Source of the DNA: Alphaproteobacteria bacterium
GTDB lineage: Bacteria > Pseudomonadota > Alphaproteobacteria > Micropepsales > Micropepsaceae
Direction of reading: 5' to 3'
Length of the DNA: 64,000 bases
Assembly: GCA_028871345.1 (NCBI GenBank)
Contig: JAGWNK010000004.1
Coordinates: 62,001 to 126,000 of the forward strand
Within the stretch, counting starts at the first letter, position 1, and the number at the start of each line of letters is the position of its first letter. The notes beneath the pieces were generated by a model. The model made no database searches, was not told the DNA's origin, and was given only the letters and a program-made list of their open reading frames with translations. Shown one piece after another: positions 8,410 to 17,905 of the stretch. Position numbers and translations under genes: made by a program.

Positions 8410-9183
8410 ATGGATGCTCATCTCAGTCCCGCAGAAACCGCCCGCCGCCTGGGCGTCAGCGTCAAGGCTCTGCGCCTCTACGAACGGCACGGTCTCGTGA
8501 AACCGCTGCGGTCCCAGAACGGGTGGCGGACTTACGGTCCGGTCGAACTGGCGCGGCTGCACCAGGTCCTCGCCCTCAAGCGGCTTGGATTGCCGCTGGG
8601 ACGGATCGCCGAGCTCATTTCCGGACGACTGAAGACGCTGGATGACTTGCTGGAGCTCCAAGAACGGGTTCTGGCCCGCGAAAGCGGCCGCGTCGCGCAC
8701 GCCTTGGCACTGGTCCGCGCGGCCCGGGCCAAGCTGGCGCATGGCGAAATCTTGTCGGTCGACGATCTCGCAACCCTCACGACGGAGACCACCATGACCG
8801 CCAAAGCCAGCCCCGAAGAGATGAAGGCCATCTTCGATCCCATTTCGCAGAAGTATTTCACACCGGACGAAATCAAAGACCTGAGTGCCAGGAAATACGA
8901 CCAGGCCGACGTTTCGCGTCAGTGGGAGGCCTTAATTGCCGAAGCCAAGGCCTTGATGGCCAAGGGCGACGACGCCTCGCCGCAAGCGCTGGACCTGGCC
9001 CGCCGCTGGCGCGCCCTCGTCGACCAGTTCACCGGCCGCGACGCAAAGGTCGCCGGCAAGGTCCGGGCGATCTGGAATGACGCCATGGCGGACCCCGCCG
9101 CGGCACCCAAACTCCCGCTGACGCCCGAGATCTTCGCCTTCGTCGGCCGGGCGATGGCCAAGTTGAACGAAGCCGGAAAATAA
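8410..9183 (+). CDS. MerR family regulator with TipAS-like ligand domain
   Basis: The 257-residue protein starts with a MerR winged helix (LSPAETARRLGVSVKALRLYERHGL, residues about 4-26, then GWRTY and the second helix pair). A coiled-coil dimerisation helix covers about residues 75-120. The C-terminal part (about 130-250, with QKYFTPDEIKDL and the long helical stretch to the end) matches the TipAS antibiotic-recognition domain found in TipA-type regulators. These proteins remodel promoter DNA when they bind a drug-like ligand. No obvious efflux target is adjacent. A TTG three codons upstream (8401) is an alternative start. Confidence 0.83.
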   Translation: MDAHLSPAETARRLGVSVKALRLYERHGLVKPLRSQNGWRTYGPVELARLHQVLALKRLGLPLGRIAELISGRLKTLDDLLELQERVLARESGRVAHALALVRAARAKLAHGEILSVDDLATLTTETTMTAKASPEEMKAIFDPISQKYFTPDEIKDLSARKYDQADVSRQWEALIAEAKALMAKGDDASPQALDLARRWRALVDQFTGRDAKVAGKVRAIWNDAMADPAAAPKLPLTPEIFAFVGRAMAKLNEAGK

Positions 9184-9253
9184 TGGCAACGGAGTGCGAA
9201 TAGGGTCCCTGTTCGCACTTCCCCAACCCTGCTCACGCCTGTTCAATCGGAGC

Positions 9254-10054
9254 ATGACGAATCCCAAGCCATCCAGAGACATCGAATCACTTCTTGAGAT
9301 CATGCGGAGGCTGCGCGATCCGGGGCGCGGCTGTCCGTGGGACCGCGAGCAGAATTTCGCGACCATCGCGCCCTATACGATCGAGGAAGCCTATGAGGTG
9401 GCCGGGGCGATCGAGGACGAGAACTGGCCCCATCTGAAGGACGAGCTGGGCGACCTGCTCTTCCAAGTCGTCTTCCACGCCAAGATGGCCGAGGAGCAAG
9501 GCCTGTTCGACTTCGGCGGCGTGGTGGGCGCCATCACGTCAAAGATGATCGCCCGCCACCCGCATGTGTTCGCCGACGAGACCATGCCGGCCACGGCGGC
9601 GGCCCAGACCGTGGCCTGGGAAGAGCGCAAGAAAGGCGAACGCGCCGCCAAGGCGCTGGGCATCCTGGACGACGTGCCACGCGCCCTGCCCGCCCTCGCC
9701 CGTGCCGAGAAACTTCAGAAGCGCGCCGGAACCGTCGGGTTCGATTGGGAAAGCGCACCGAAGGTCGTGGAGAAGATCGCCGAGGAAGCCGGCGAGATCG
9801 CCGAGGCGCAGGCGGCCGGCGCCCCGCCCGAGAAGCTCGAAGAGGAAGTCGGCGACCTGCTGTTCGCCGTGGCCAACCTCGCCCGCCACCTCAAGGTCGA
9901 TCCCGAGAAGGCGTTGCGGGCCGCCAATGCCAAATTCATTCGCCGCTTCCGAGCCATCGAGGCCGGTCTTGCGGCGCGCGGAACGACGCCGGCCGAGGCG
10001 ACGCTGGAGGAGATGGAGGCGTTGTGGGTTGCCGCGAAAGAGCTGGAGACGTGA
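9254..10054 (+). CDS. mazG: Nucleoside triphosphate pyrophosphohydrolase MazG
   Basis: The 266-residue protein hydrolyses (d)NTPs to monophosphates and pyrophosphate, clearing non-canonical nucleotides. Two tandem MazG domains are visible. The first has CPWDREQNF, EEAYEVAGAIE and DELGDLLFQVVFHA (about residues 25-85). The second has EKIAEEAGEIAEA and EEEVGDLLFAVANLAR (about 175-225). The start at ATG 9254 gives the usual N-terminus before the SLLEIMRRLRD motif. It runs convergently towards hflX with a gap of 45 bases. Confidence 0.93.
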   Translation: MTNPKPSRDIESLLEIMRRLRDPGRGCPWDREQNFATIAPYTIEEAYEVAGAIEDENWPHLKDELGDLLFQVVFHAKMAEEQGLFDFGGVVGAITSKMIARHPHVFADETMPATAAAQTVAWEERKKGERAAKALGILDDVPRALPALARAEKLQKRAGTVGFDWESAPKVVEKIAEEAGEIAEAQAAGAPPEKLEEEVGDLLFAVANLARHLKVDPEKALRAANAKFIRRFRAIEAGLAARGTTPAEATLEEMEALWVAAKELET

Positions 10055-10099
10055 CGCCGCGGGCCAAGATCGCCGCTTATCCCCACCGCGCAATTCACA

Positions 10100-11437
10100 T
10101 CAGAACTTTCGCCCAGGACCCTGGGTTATATGCATTTTTCCCTGAAACCTGTTGGCGAATTTCTCGGCATCCTGTGGATTGGCGCTGAGCATCAGAACGA
10201 CGCCTGACGGAGCCTCTTCGCGGCGGTCCAGCACCCGGCCATGGCGATAAGCCCAGGCAAGCCCCTCGCCGTCAGAAGGCTCCAATTCCAGGCGAAAAAC
10301 GATGTTGCCACCCGTCACGACAACCTCGAGACGGGCCAGGAGCGCCGGAACGCCCTCGCCCGTCAGTGCCGAAACCGCCACGGGCGCATCCGGCCGCACC
10401 GACCGTGCCAGCATCCCGTCGCGCACATTGGGCTCGAGCAGGTCGATCTTGTTCAAAACCTCGACGAAGGGGTGTTCCCGACCCGGCTCGACGCCGAGCT
10501 CGGCCAGCACTTTCAGCACGTCAGCCTTCTGCGCTTCGGTCTCGAGATGGGCGGAGTCGCGCACATGGACGATGACATCGGCTTCCAGCACCTCTTCGAG
10601 CGTCGCCCGGAAGGCCGCCACTAGCTCGTGCGGCAGATCGGCGATGAAGCCGACGGTGTCCGACAGGATCGCCTTGGTGCCGCCCGGCAGGCGTACGCCC
10701 CGCATGGTGGGGTCCAGGGTGGCGAACAGCACGTCCTTGGCGAAGACGTCGGCCGCGGTCAGCTTGTTGAACAAGGTCGACTTGCCGGCGTTCGTGTAGC
10801 CGACGAGCGCGATCACCGGAAACGGCACGCGTTTGCGGGCGCGGCGCTGCAGGCCGCGCGTGCGCTTCACGCCTTCGAGCTCGCTGCGGATCCTGGCGAG
10901 CCGTTCGCCGATCAGCCGGCGGTCGGTCTCGATCTGCGTTTCGCCCGGGCCGCCCAGGAAGCCGAAGCCGCCGCGCTGACGCTCCAAGTGCGTCCAGGAC
11001 CGCACCAGCCGGCTGCGCTGATAAGTGAGATGGGCGAATTCGACCTGCAGGCGGCCTTCCCGCGTGCGCGCCCTCTCGCCGAAGATCTCGAGAATGAGGG
11101 CCGTGCGGTCGAGGACCTTGGTTTTCCAGGCGCGCTCCAGGTTGCGCTGCTGGACCGGAGAGAGCTGCGCATTGACGATGATGACTTCGGGTTCAAGAGC
11201 GCGCGCCTCGCCGGCAACCTCTTCAACCTTGCCGCTGCCGATCAGCGTCGCGGGTGTGGCGCGCGCCAACGGCACGATATGCCGGGCAACGACCGACAAA
11301 CCGATCGCCGCGGCCAGCCCCACGGCTTCCGCCAGGCGCGCTTCGGCATCGCGATCGAAACTGCCCGAGCGCCCCTTGGGCTCCACATGAACCACGAACG
11401 CCCTGCGCGGAGGCGCAACGGCCCGGCGACTCGTCAC
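10100..11437 (-). CDS. hflX: GTPase HflX
   Basis: The 445-residue ribosome-associated GTPase helps rescue or split stalled 50S/70S particles. An N-terminal HflX domain (about residues 30-190, with [10 protein letters not shown] and a Gly-rich [19 protein letters not shown] loop) precedes a G domain. G1 is [10 protein letters not shown]3 is DTVGF, and G4 is NKID. The GTG at 11437 overlaps the hfq stop (GTGA), giving classic hfq-hflX coupling; the frame upstream only runs through hfq in another register. Confidence 0.95.
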   Translation of the reverse strand: MTSRRAVAPPRRAFVVHVEPKGRSGSFDRDAEARLAEAVGLAAAIGLSVVARHIVPLARATPATLIGSGKVEEVAGEARALEPEVIIVNAQLSPVQQRNLERAWKTKVLDRTALILEIFGERARTREGRLQVEFAHLTYQRSRLVRSWTHLERQRGGFGFLGGPGETQIETDRRLIGERLARIRSELEGVKRTRGLQRRARKRVPFPVIALVGYTNAGKSTLFNKLTAADVFAKDVLFATLDPTMRGVRLPGGTKAILSDTVGFIADLPHELVAAFRATLEEVLEADVIVHVRDSAHLETEAQKADVLKVLAELGVEPGREHPFVEVLNKIDLLEPNVRDGMLARSVRPDAPVAVSALTGEGVPALLARLEVVVTGGNIVFRLELEPSDGEGLAWAYRHGRVLDRREEAPSGVVLMLSANPQDAEKFANRFQGKMHITQGPGRKF

Positions 11438-11682
11438 ACGGCTTCGACGGCCACTTCCTGTTCCTGGAGCTGCACGGGACCCATCGGCATGACGGTCGAT
11501 ATGGCGTGCTTGTAGACGAGTTGCGCCTGCCCATCCCGACGCAGAAGCACGCAAAAATTGTCGAACCAAGTGATGTTTCCCTGAAGCTTCACCCCGTTGA
11601 CGAGGAAGATCGTGACGGACGATTTGCTCTTTCTGACTGCGTTCAGAAAAGTGTCCTGCAGGTTTTGTTGCTTATCGCTCAT
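11434..11682 (-). CDS. hfq: RNA chaperone Hfq
   Basis: The 82-residue Sm-like protein forms a hexamer that pairs small RNAs with mRNAs. It shows the Sm1 block [19 protein letters not shown] and the Sm2 signature YKHAIST. The proximal RNA-binding N-terminus QNLQDTFLN is intact. It is coupled to hflX by a four-base overlap, and dat lies upstream across a 116-base spacer that probably holds its promoter. Confidence 0.98.
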   Translation of the reverse strand: MSDKQQNLQDTFLNAVRKSKSSVTIFLVNGVKLQGNITWFDNFCVLLRRDGQAQLVYKHAISTVMPMGPVQLQEQEVAVEAV

Positions 11683-11713
11683 TATTCCCGCCTGTTATTG
11701 TCTTCGCGCACCC

Positions 11714-11735
11714 CGCGAAGCATGTCGCGAAGCAT
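11714..11735. repeat. Tandem 10-base repeat upstream of hfq
   Basis: The ten-mer CGCGAAGCAT occurs twice, at 11714-11723 and 11726-11735, a 12-base period, about 35-50 bases upstream of the hfq ATG. It might bind a regulator on one face of the helix, but a chance local duplication is equally possible. Confidence 0.35.
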
Positions 11736-11762
11736 AAGGCGGATTGCTGCGCCTGCGAAAGC

Positions 11763-11782
11763 CCCTCCTTTTGCACGGAGGG
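11763..11782 (-). terminator. Weak hairpin after the transaminase gene
   Basis: Just past the D-amino-acid transaminase stop, the minus strand carries CCTCC and GGAGG arms (six pairs including flanking C/G) around an eight-base loop, followed only by CTTTC. The short T-run makes it a weak terminator or partial attenuator between dat and hfq. Confidence 0.3.
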
Positions 11783-11798
11783 ACCTTGCGAACTGTTC

Positions 11799-12668
11799 TT
11801 ATAACCATCGGGCCGCAAAGAGGTCCATGACCCGGCGTGTCAGCGGACCGGGCTTGCCGTCGCCCAGAGGACGCCCGTCGATCGCGACGATGGGAACCGC
11901 CGTGCCTGAAGCGGAGGTCAGAAAGGCTTCCGGCGAAGCCTGGGCTTCGGCCGTCGTAAAGGCGCGCTCCACCACGGGAATCTGAGCCTGAGCGGCGATG
12001 TCGAGCAAAGCCTGGCGCGTCACGCCCGGCAGCACCGCATGGCTCAAGGGGCGGGTCACGAGGCGGCCTTGCCGGTCGACGATCCAGGCCGTTGTCGAAG
12101 CCCCCTCCGTGACAAAACCCTGTGCATCGATCAGCCAGGCCTCGGTGGCGCCGGCGCGACGGGCGGCGGTCTTGGCAAGGACGTTGGCCAGCAACTGGGT
12201 CGTCTTGATGTCGCAGCGGCCCCAGCGCTCGTCAGGACAGGTCACCACGGCGACGCCTTCCATGCGTCGGCGCTCGAGCGCGGCGACATCGAAGCCGTGC
12301 GCCGTGACGATCAAGGTGGGCCTCGGGCGATGCGGCGGGATCGGATGATCGCGCCGGAAGGCGCCACGCGTCACCTGCATGTAGAGAAGGCCCTCGGCGA
12401 GCCCGTTGCGGCGCACGACCTCGCGACACACCCATTTGAGCGACGGGCGCGACATGGGCGGCGCCATCTCGATGGCAGCAAGGGACCGGCCGAGGCGATC
12501 GAAATGCAGCTCTTCATCCTCCAGGCGCCCATGCGCGATGCGCATGACCTCGTAGATGGAGTCGCCGAGCTGCAGGCCGCGGTCTTCGACATGCACCGCG
12601 GCCTCGCCGTGGCGCAGGTAGCGGCCGTCGACATAGGCGACGCGGCCAGACGGGCGGCGCCCCGGCAT
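11799..12668 (-). CDS. D-amino-acid transaminase (PLP class IV)
   Basis: The 289-residue enzyme belongs to fold-type IV aminotransferases and would interconvert D-alanine and D-glutamate with 2-oxo acids. The start at 12668 gives the expected N-terminus (RVAYVDGRYLRHGEAAVHVEDRG is split across two conserved blocks). The PLP lysine lies in RCDIKTTQLLANVLAK (about residue 147), and EGASTT forms the cofactor-phosphate site. The start overlaps the ntrX stop by one base (TGATG), so it is translated with the ntr operon. A dat gene between ntrX and hfq is a recurrent alphaproteobacterial arrangement. Confidence 0.9.
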   Translation of the reverse strand: MPGRRPSGRVAYVDGRYLRHGEAAVHVEDRGLQLGDSIYEVMRIAHGRLEDEELHFDRLGRSLAAIEMAPPMSRPSLKWVCREVVRRNGLAEGLLYMQVTRGAFRRDHPIPPHRPRPTLIVTAHGFDVAALERRRMEGVAVVTCPDERWGRCDIKTTQLLANVLAKTAARRAGATEAWLIDAQGFVTEGASTTAWIVDRQGRLVTRPLSHAVLPGVTRQALLDIAAQAQIPVVERAFTTAEAQASPEAFLTSASGTAVPIVAIDGRPLGDGKPGPLTRRVMDLFAARWL

Positions 12669-14083
12669 CAGGCGTTGAAACCTTCGCGACTGCCCAGGCC
12701 GGAACCCACGCCCAGCGACTTCAGCTTGCGATGCAAGGCCGAGCGCTCCATGCCGATGAACGCGGCGGTGCGCGAGATGTTGCCCCCGAAGCGATTGATC
12801 TGCGCCACCAAGTAGTCGCGCTCGAAGATCTCGCGCGCTTCGCGCAGCGGCAGCGAGATGACAAGATCGCTGCGGCCCGCACCACCCCACGGCGCGTTGG
12901 CGCCGAGGTCGGACGGCAGCAGGTCGGCCGAGATGGCCTGGGTCGTGTCGTCGGTCGCCAGGATGAGGAGGCGTTCGATGATATTGCGCAGCTGGCGGAC
13001 GTTGCCCGGCCAGCTATGGGCTTGTAGCACCGCCATGGCGTCATCGCCGATCTCGCGCATGGGCAACCCCGAGGCCGCCGACAGCCGCTTCATGAAATGC
13101 GACACCAGGAGCGGGATGTCGTCGCGGCGCTCCGCCAGCGACGGCACGCGCACCGGCACGACGTTGAGGCGGTGGTAGAGGTCTTCGCGGAAGCGCGAGG
13201 CGCCGATCTCGGCGCGCAGATCGCGCGAGGTCGAGCTGATGACGCGGGCATCCACCTGGACGCGGGTGGTACCGCCGACGCGCGTGAAGGTCTGGTCCAC
13301 CAGGACCCGCAGGATCTTGCCCTGGGTTTCGAGCGGCATGTCGCCGACCTCGTCGAGGAACAGCGTGCCGTTGTGCGCCAGCTCGAGGAACCCGATCTTG
13401 CGCGGCCCTTCCGCGCTCTCGGCGCCGAACAGCTCCACCTCGATGCGGTCCGGCTCCATGGTGGCGCAATTGACGGCCACGAAGGCGTTGGCGGCGCGCC
13501 GCGAACGGGCGTGAACGAGCCGCGCCAGGAGCTCCTTGCCCGAACCCGGCGGACCCGAGATGAAGACGCGGCTGTTGGTCGGCGCGATCTTCTCCACCGC
13601 CTGGCGGATCTGCGACACCGCCGAGGACTGGCCCACGAGCTCGGTCTCGTCGCCCGCCTTCAGCTTCAATTCCTGCACTTCGCGCTTGAGGCGCGCCGCT
13701 TCCAAAGCCCGGCCCACCACGTGAATCAGCCGGTCGGCCTTGAACGGCTTCTCGATGAAGTCGTAGGCGCCCTTCTTGATCGAGGCGACCGCGGTCTCGA
13801 TCGTGCCGTGGCCTGAGATCATCACCACCGGCAGATCCGGCTGCTCCCGCTTCAGGGTATCGAGGACCTGGATGCCGTCGAGCCGGCTGCCCTGCAGCCA
13901 GATGTCGAGGACGACCAGCTGCGGCCGGCGCTGGCGAACCGCATTCAAGGCCGTGTCGCTGTCGCCGGCGACGCGCGTCTCGTAGCCTTCGTCGTGCAGA
14001 ATGCCCGCGATCAGATCGCGAATGTCCTCTTCGTCGTCGACGATCAATATCTCAGACGCGAGAGGCAACCCGTGCTTGCTCAT
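12668..14083 (-). CDS. ntrX: Nitrogen response regulator NtrX
   Basis: The 471-residue protein has a receiver (VDDEED near 17, phospho-Asp in VVLDIW near 60, Lys in EKPF), an AAA+ domain with P-loop GPPGSGKE, and a Fis-type helix-turn-helix at the end (NISRTAAFIGMERSALHRKL). The sigma-54 contact loop GAFTGA is absent: after ELFG the sequence reads AESAEGPRKIGF. This loss is known for NtrX and implies regulation independent of sigma-54. The start lies 32 bases inside the end of ntrY. Confidence 0.95.
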   Translation of the reverse strand: MSKHGLPLASEILIVDDEEDIRDLIAGILHDEGYETRVAGDSDTALNAVRQRRPQLVVLDIWLQGSRLDGIQVLDTLKREQPDLPVVMISGHGTIETAVASIKKGAYDFIEKPFKADRLIHVVGRALEAARLKREVQELKLKAGDETELVGQSSAVSQIRQAVEKIAPTNSRVFISGPPGSGKELLARLVHARSRRAANAFVAVNCATMEPDRIEVELFGAESAEGPRKIGFLELAHNGTLFLDEVGDMPLETQGKILRVLVDQTFTRVGGTTRVQVDARVISSTSRDLRAEIGASRFREDLYHRLNVVPVRVPSLAERRDDIPLLVSHFMKRLSAASGLPMREIGDDAMAVLQAHSWPGNVRQLRNIIERLLILATDDTTQAISADLLPSDLGANAPWGGAGRSDLVISLPLREAREIFERDYLVAQINRFGGNISRTAAFIGMERSALHRKLKSLGVGSGLGSREGFNA

Positions 14084-16331
14084 CCGTCACACCTTTTTCA
14101 CGCGCGTTCTTCTGTTTCAGGGGAAATACCAACGTGACCTGGGCCCCCTTGCCGTCCTCGGCAGCGTCCTCCAGCAGGATTTCGCCGCCATGGTCTTCCA
14201 TGATCTTGCGCACGATCGCCAGGCCCAGGCCGGTGCCTTTCACCCGCGTCGTGACATACGGCTCGGTCAACCGGTGGCGATGCTCGGCCGGCAGGCCGAT
14301 GCCGTTGTCGGAAATCAGGAACGACACCTGCGATTCCGTGGTCAGCAAAGCGACCGCGATCCGTCCCGGCGTGTCGTCGCCCATGGCGTTGCGGGCCGCG
14401 ATGCCTTCGGTCGCGTTCTTCAGCACGTTGGTCAACGCCTGGCTGATCAACCGTCCGTCGCCTTCGAAGTAGACGAGATCGCGCGGCACCGAGGTCTCGA
14501 AGGTGATTTGCGGATGCGCGACGCGTTGCAGGAACACCGCCTGCTGCAGCAGCTCCTGCGCCAACTCCCGGCGCATCACCGGCGTCGGCATGCGGGCGAA
14601 AGACGAGAATTCGTCCACCATGCGTCCGATGTCGCCCACCTGCCGGATGATCGTGTCGGTGCACTGCTCGAAGATTTCCCGGTCCTCCCCCATGGCGCTG
14701 CCGTATTTGCGCTTGAGGCGCTCGGCGGAGAGCTGAATGGGCGTCAGCGGGTTCTTGATCTCGTGGGCGATGCGCCGGGCCACGTCGGCCCAGGCGGCCG
14801 TGCGCTGCGCCGACACCAGGTCGGTGATGTCGTCGAAGGTCGCGACATAGCCGCTGTCGTGATGGCCGCGCTCGCTGACCACCTGCACGCTGAGCAGGCG
14901 CGTCGTGCCGCCGCGCTTCACCGTCGCCTCGCCGATGGCGCGCGCCGCAGGTTCCTGGATGGCGCGGCGGATAAGGCCTGACAGTTCGGGCACGGTTTCC
15001 GCGTAGTGCTGGCCTTCCAGCTCTTCCGGGGCCGCATTCAGCAGGCGCGCCGCCGCCCGGTTCACGATCGTGATCTGGCCATCGGAATCGAGGCCGATGA
15101 CGCCGGCGCTGACGCCGCCCAGAACGGTCTCGGTGAAGCGGCGGCGTTCGTCGATCTGGCGGTTGGCCGCGATCAAGGCGCCGCGCTGGGTGTCGAGCTG
15201 CTGGGTCATGCGGTTGAAGGTGCGCCCGAGCGTCGTCACCTCGTCATCGTCTTGCGTGACCTCCACCTGGGCCTTGAGATCGCCCTCCGTCACGCGGTCG
15301 GCAGCCGTGATCAGCCGGGAAATCGGCCGCACGATGCGGTTGGCGGCGCGCAGGCCCAGCCAGATCGAGGCCAGAAGGATCGCCAGCGTGATGATGGCAT
15401 AGAGAATCGCGAAGTCGCGCTGCACGTGCGATCGGCTTTTTTCGAGCAGCTTGTAGTCGCTGATCACGTCGCGCGTATGGTTGTAGTAGTCGAACACCTT
15501 CGGATCGACGGAGCGCACGACGAGCAGGTAGGCATCGTTGAGCGCCTTGAGCTGGACGAGCGCATCGACGATGCCGCGGTCGGCATCGCCGCCGGGCACC
15601 ACGTTGCCGGCGCGCGCCGCCGCGTATTCCTCCGTAGTCGGGACCAGGAACTTCTCGTAGTGGACCTTGGCGCCCTTGATGGGGACCGTGCTGCCAAGGA
15701 GCCTGCCCTCGCTGTCGATGATGAAGGCCGCCTGCAGGCCGTGGCCGCTCGCCAGGTCCGTGAGCTTGGCGAACAGCCGCACGGTGTCGACCTTCTTCTT
15801 CTGGATGTCGATGATCTGCGGGTCGCTCTGGATGCCGGTGGCGATCTGCGCCGCATCGAGATAGATACCGCGCTCATGGTCGATCATATAAGCCTGAGCG
15901 ACGTTCAGAGCGCCGTCCAAGGCGGCCTTGACGTGCGACGAGAACCACGACTCCACACCCAGGTTCAGCGTGATCGCGGCAAAGATCGCCATCAGGATCG
16001 CGGGCACCACGGCGATGGCGCTGAACATCACGACCAAGCGAACGTGCAGACGGGCCCCTGCCCGGCCCGAGCGGCTCTCCGACCACAACCGCACGACCTG
16101 CCAGGCGATCAGTGCGGCCATCAGCAGGACGATCGCCAGAATGACGAGCAGCAAAGCGATCTTCACGATTTCGGGAAGGCCGCCCCACAGGCTGCGCAGG
16201 ATCAGAAACGCCGCCACACCCAGGACGACTGTGAGCGCCATGCCCACAGGCAGCCATGACGGCATCCAGCGCAAACCACCAAGGGATCCGCCAGGTCCGC
16301 GCGAGTCTACGGACGTCTTTTCTGTTGCCAT
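14052..16331 (-). CDS. ntrY: Nitrogen regulation sensor histidine kinase NtrY
   Basis: The 759-residue membrane kinase is the partner of NtrX. Three membrane helices lie within about residues 27-125. An extracytoplasmic region extends to about 310, followed by another membrane helix. HAMP and PAS domains (about 340-500) precede the phospho-acceptor helix [21 protein letters not shown] and an ATPase domain with DNGIGLP and GTGLGLAIV. It overlaps ntrX by 32 bases. A 128-base gap separates it from ntrC, leaving room for its own promoter. Confidence 0.95.
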   Translation of the reverse strand: MATEKTSVDSRGPGGSLGGLRWMPSWLPVGMALTVVLGVAAFLILRSLWGGLPEIVKIALLLVILAIVLLMAALIAWQVVRLWSESRSGRAGARLHVRLVVMFSAIAVVPAILMAIFAAITLNLGVESWFSSHVKAALDGALNVAQAYMIDHERGIYLDAAQIATGIQSDPQIIDIQKKKVDTVRLFAKLTDLASGHGLQAAFIIDSEGRLLGSTVPIKGAKVHYEKFLVPTTEEYAAARAGNVVPGGDADRGIVDALVQLKALNDAYLLVVRSVDPKVFDYYNHTRDVISDYKLLEKSRSHVQRDFAILYAIITLAILLASIWLGLRAANRIVRPISRLITAADRVTEGDLKAQVEVTQDDDEVTTLGRTFNRMTQQLDTQRGALIAANRQIDERRRFTETVLGGVSAGVIGLDSDGQITIVNRAAARLLNAAPEELEGQHYAETVPELSGLIRRAIQEPAARAIGEATVKRGGTTRLLSVQVVSERGHHDSGYVATFDDITDLVSAQRTAAWADVARRIAHEIKNPLTPIQLSAERLKRKYGSAMGEDREIFEQCTDTIIRQVGDIGRMVDEFSSFARMPTPVMRRELAQELLQQAVFLQRVAHPQITFETSVPRDLVYFEGDGRLISQALTNVLKNATEGIAARNAMGDDTPGRIAVALLTTESQVSFLISDNGIGLPAEHRHRLTEPYVTTRVKGTGLGLAIVRKIMEDHGGEILLEDAAEDGKGAQVTLVFPLKQKNAREKGVTDEQARVASRV

Positions 16332-16459
16332 TCCAACCGCGGAGACACGGACTACGCGCTAACCCGCGAATGCCGTTCCTTAATCGGGGAGTGTAGCGCA
16401 TTGGCAACCTGTTGCAAGAATGCTGCGATGCATTCCAACAACAGGGTTAAGTAGGGGCG

Positions 16460-17905
16460 CTAGTCCGTCTTGAGCCCCCGGATAACCTCCAGGCCGAGAT
16501 CGCGGATCTTCTTGCGCAGCGTGTTGCGGTTCAGGCCCAAAAGGTGGGCCGCGCGGATCTGGTTGCCACGCGTGGCCGCCAAGCAGATCGACAGCAACGG
16601 ACGTTCGATCTCCTGCAACACGCGGTCGTACAGTCCGGGCGGCGGCAACCGGTCGCCGTGCCCGGAAAAGTACTTCGTCAGATGGCGCTCGACCGCCGCG
16701 CCAAGCGAAGGCGGTTCTTCGCCGTCGTCCGCACTCGCGGGCTTCACGGGTTCCTTCAATTCGCCGGCCACGATCGCCGCGGGAATCGTGTCGCCCGAGT
16801 GCAGGACCGCCAGGCGACGGATGAGGTTCTCGAGTTCGCGCACGTTTCCGGGCCAGCGGTGGCGCCGCAGGATATCGAGTGCATCGCCGTCGAGGTGCTT
16901 GGCTGGAAGGCCTTCGTCCTGCGCCTTGCGCAGGAAATGCCGTACGAGGTCCGCGATGTCCTCGACGCGCTCGCGCAATGGCGGCAGGCGCAGCGGCACC
17001 ACGTTGAGCCGGTAATAGAGATCTTCCCGGAAGAGGCCCTGCTGGATGAGCTGGCGCAGATCACGGTTGGTCGCGGCGATGATGCGCACGTCGGTCCTGA
17101 TCGGGGTGCGCCCGCCGACCGTGGTGTATTCTCCCTGCTGCAGCACGCGCAGCAGCCGCGTCTGAGCGTCAAGCGGCATGTCGCCGATCTCGTCCAGGAA
17201 CAACGTGCCGCCCTCGGCCTGCTCGAAGCGGCCGATGCCGCGGTTGGTGGCGCCCGTGAAGGCGCCGCGTTCGTGCCCGAACAATTCGCTCTCGACCAGC
17301 TCCTTGGGGATCGCAGCCATGTTGACGGCGACGAACGGGCCATGCCGACGCTTGCCGTAATCATGCAGCGCCCGCGCGACGAGTTCCTTGCCGGTCCCGC
17401 TCTCGCCCATAATCATGACGGTCAGGTCGGTCTGCGTCAGGCGCGCGATGACGCGATAGATCTCCTGCATCGCGGGCGAGCGGCCGATCAGCGGCAGGCC
17501 TTCGGCGTTCTCCTCCTCGACCTGCGGGCGCTTCACCTGCGGACCCGCCAAGGCGCGTTGCACGACGGCGGTCAGTTCCTTGAGGTCGAACGGCTTGGGC
17601 AGATAATCGAAGGCGCCGCGTTCCGCGGCGGTGATGGCCGTGAGAATCGTGTTCTGCGCGCTCATCACCACCACCGGAAGATCCGGGCGCAGGCGCTTGA
17701 TGCGCGGAATGAGATCAAAGCCGTTCTCGTCGGGAAGCACGACGTCCGTGATCACCAGATTGCCGTCGCCTGCAGCGACCCAGCGCCATAAGCCGGCTGC
17801 GGTACCCGTGGTGCGGACATTGTAGCCGGCGCGGCCCAGCGCCTGGTTGAGCACGGTGCGAATGGCCGAGTCGTCGTCGGCGATCAGGATCGTGCCGTCA
17901 GGCAT
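16460..17905 (-). CDS. ntrC: Nitrogen regulation response regulator NtrC
   Basis: The 481-residue sigma-54 activator has a receiver (ADDDSA, phospho-Asp in VITDVVLP near 53, Lys in PKPF) and an AAA+ domain with P-loop GESGTGKE. The sigma-54 loop GAFTGA is complete and the sensor block is [10 protein letters not shown] Fis-type helix-turn-helix near the C-terminus contains [20 protein letters not shown]. The ATG at 17905 overlaps ntrB by eight bases. It should activate ammonium-assimilation genes under nitrogen limitation. Confidence 0.97.
   Translation of the reverse strand: MPDGTILIADDDSAIRTVLNQALGRAGYNVRTTGTAAGLWRWVAAGDGNLVITDVVLPDENGFDLIPRIKRLRPDLPVVVMSAQNTILTAITAAERGAFDYLPKPFDLKELTAVVQRALAGPQVKRPQVEEENAEGLPLIGRSPAMQEIYRVIARLTQTDLTVMIMGESGTGKELVARALHDYGKRRHGPFVAVNMAAIPKELVESELFGHERGAFTGATNRGIGRFEQAEGGTLFLDEIGDMPLDAQTRLLRVLQQGEYTTVGGRTPIRTDVRIIAATNRDLRQLIQQGLFREDLYYRLNVVPLRLPPLRERVEDIADLVRHFLRKAQDEGLPAKHLDGDALDILRRHRWPGNVRELENLIRRLAVLHSGDTIPAAIVAGELKEPVKPASADDGEEPPSLGAAVERHLTKYFSGHGDRLPPPGLYDRVLQEIERPLLSICLAATRGNQIRAAHLLGLNRNTLRKKIRDLGLEVIRGLKTD

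Noticed and set aside
16544-17791. A 415-codon plus-strand frame opposite ntrC
   Set aside because: Antisense to a strongly conserved regulator, with no domain of its own.
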